64,000 bases of DNA, taken from assembly GCF_002894645.1 (NCBI RefSeq), contig NZ_NCQY01000030.1, positions 140,750 through 204,749 of the forward strand. Reading direction: 5' to 3'. Source of the stretch: Salinibacter altiplanensis. GTDB lineage: Bacteria; Bacteroidota; Rhodothermia; Rhodothermales; Salinibacteraceae. Position 1 is the first letter of the stretch. Every line of letters begins with the position of its first letter. The position numbers were made by a program, and so were the translations under genes. Below are positions 63,598 through 64,000 of this stretch, piece by piece. The notes under the pieces were generated by a model. The model was not told where the DNA came from. It worked only from the letters and a program-made list of their open reading frames with translations, and did no database searches.

Positions 63598-64000
63598 TCA
63601 GTCCGTGAGGCGGTTGTACTGCGAGGAGTGTGAGGGATCCATTTGAACGAGAAGATTTTGGGCCTGCCCCTCCATATCGCTTCCCTCGAAAATTGCAGTC
63701 AGTTCCTGATTCTTCGTCGAGAAGAAGAGGTTCAGGGCATAGGACTGAGACAAGCGATCGTTGAGCGTCCGAAGCGTCCGAAGCACCTCCATCAGGGTGT
63801 CTCGGGCCCCCTCGGTCTCTTGCGCAAACCGGTCAAGCCCCCGTCGATGGTACTCGTAGTACACCCGGCGCAGGGGCTCGTGACGTTGTGCCTGTAGGTT
63901 CGAAAGAAGCTGCACGCGGGTCTGCTGGGTCCCCACCGAGGACCAGCCCGGATCTCCGCTTCCTTCTGCCTGGTCGGCCACCGTCTGTGCTCGGTCAAAG
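63598..64000 (-). CDS. Hypothetical protein, C-terminal part (5' end outside window)
   Basis: The frame is open to the window edge, so only the last ~133 codons are seen. The fragment is hydrophilic and strongly helical ('LLSNLQAQRHEPLRRVYYEYHRRGLDRFAQETEGARDTLMEVLRTLRTLNDRLSQSYALNLFF'), suggesting a coiled coil. It ends with a polar tail ('GQAQNLLVQMDPSHSSQYNRLTD'). I recognise no family. Composition and a clean long frame support a real gene. Confidence 0.6.
   Translation of the reverse strand, partial: FDRAQTVADQAEGSGDPGWSSVGTQQTRVQLLSNLQAQRHEPLRRVYYEYHRRGLDRFAQETEGARDTLMEVLRTLRTLNDRLSQSYALNLFFSTKNQELTAIFEGSDMEGQAQNLLVQMDPSHSSQYNRLTD

Overview
The window reads as a chromosomal segment of an extremely halophilic bacterium of the Salinibacter lineage (Rhodothermota/Bacteroidota relatives). 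The main reason is a rhodopsin gene at 26245-27072 (- strand) that closely matches my recollection of Salinibacter ruber xanthorhodopsin, next to a lycopene cyclase and a CrtO-type ketolase. High GC, strongly acidic proteins and scarce Shine-Dalgarno sites fit this. The assignment is inferred from sequence features, not from a search. No rRNA, CRISPR array, prophage or intact insertion sequence was seen.

Layout. 0-16 kb, nearly all + strand, is core metabolism: end of an AraC-type regulator, gpsA, fbp, an unknown gene, enoyl-CoA hydratase, aconitase, a divergent squalene/phytoene synthase-like gene, purM, plsY, a second gpsA, an AlbA_2 (Schlafen-type) regulator, and a type IIA topoisomerase pair (parC/parE-like). 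A tRNA-Lys(CTT) follows, then a gene-poor stretch of about 2.3 kb (16.6-18.9 kb) with small hypothetical ORFs and a degenerate dispersed repeat. 18.9-25.1 kb is brxB-like bacilliredoxin, scpB, rluB, guaB, an M24 peptidase and a membrane glycosyltransferase, convergent with miaA. 26.2-29.6 kb (- strand) is the light-harvesting block: crtO, crtYcd, then xanthorhodopsin with an intrinsic terminator. 29.8-32 kb holds a small membrane protein, kynB and a baeRF3-type protein. 32.1-34.4 kb has two adjacent tyrosine recombinase genes, the first lacking its nucleophile, then a ThiD-like kinase, a LacI regulator and purC. 37.9-40.6 kb (- strand) has a nitrilase, a peroxiredoxin and a LolC/E-type permease; 40.8-44.0 kb (+) has pruA, a small membrane protein and a GntR regulator. 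44-51 kb (- strand) has a 7TM-HD phosphodiesterase, a RodZ-like protein, tRNA-Pro(GGG), an alpha/beta hydrolase-OsmC fusion, a TANGO2/NRDE protein and a methyltransferase. 51.3-59.5 kb (+) has aroB, a 1609-residue TamB-like protein and RNase R. 59.6-64 kb (-) has a DUF1015 protein, a PAP2 phosphatase directly behind recA, and the end of an unknown gene.

Functional links. PlsY and the two GpsA copies supply glycerol-3-phosphate and lysophosphatidate for phospholipids. purM, purC and guaB are scattered purine genes. The crtO-crtYcd-rhodopsin block would make and use a ketocarotenoid antenna for a light-driven proton pump; no retinal-forming blh gene is present here.

The most unusual DNA-level observation is a recurring AT-rich word (CCGTTATTGCAAAA and close variants) found at eight places. 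Two identical 15-mers lie in neighbouring unrelated genes in different reading frames, and the other copies are intergenic. Other points of interest are the recombinase pair, a probable ATT start of RNase R, a Lys at the quinolone-resistance position of ParC, and inverted repeats upstream of the rhodopsin.
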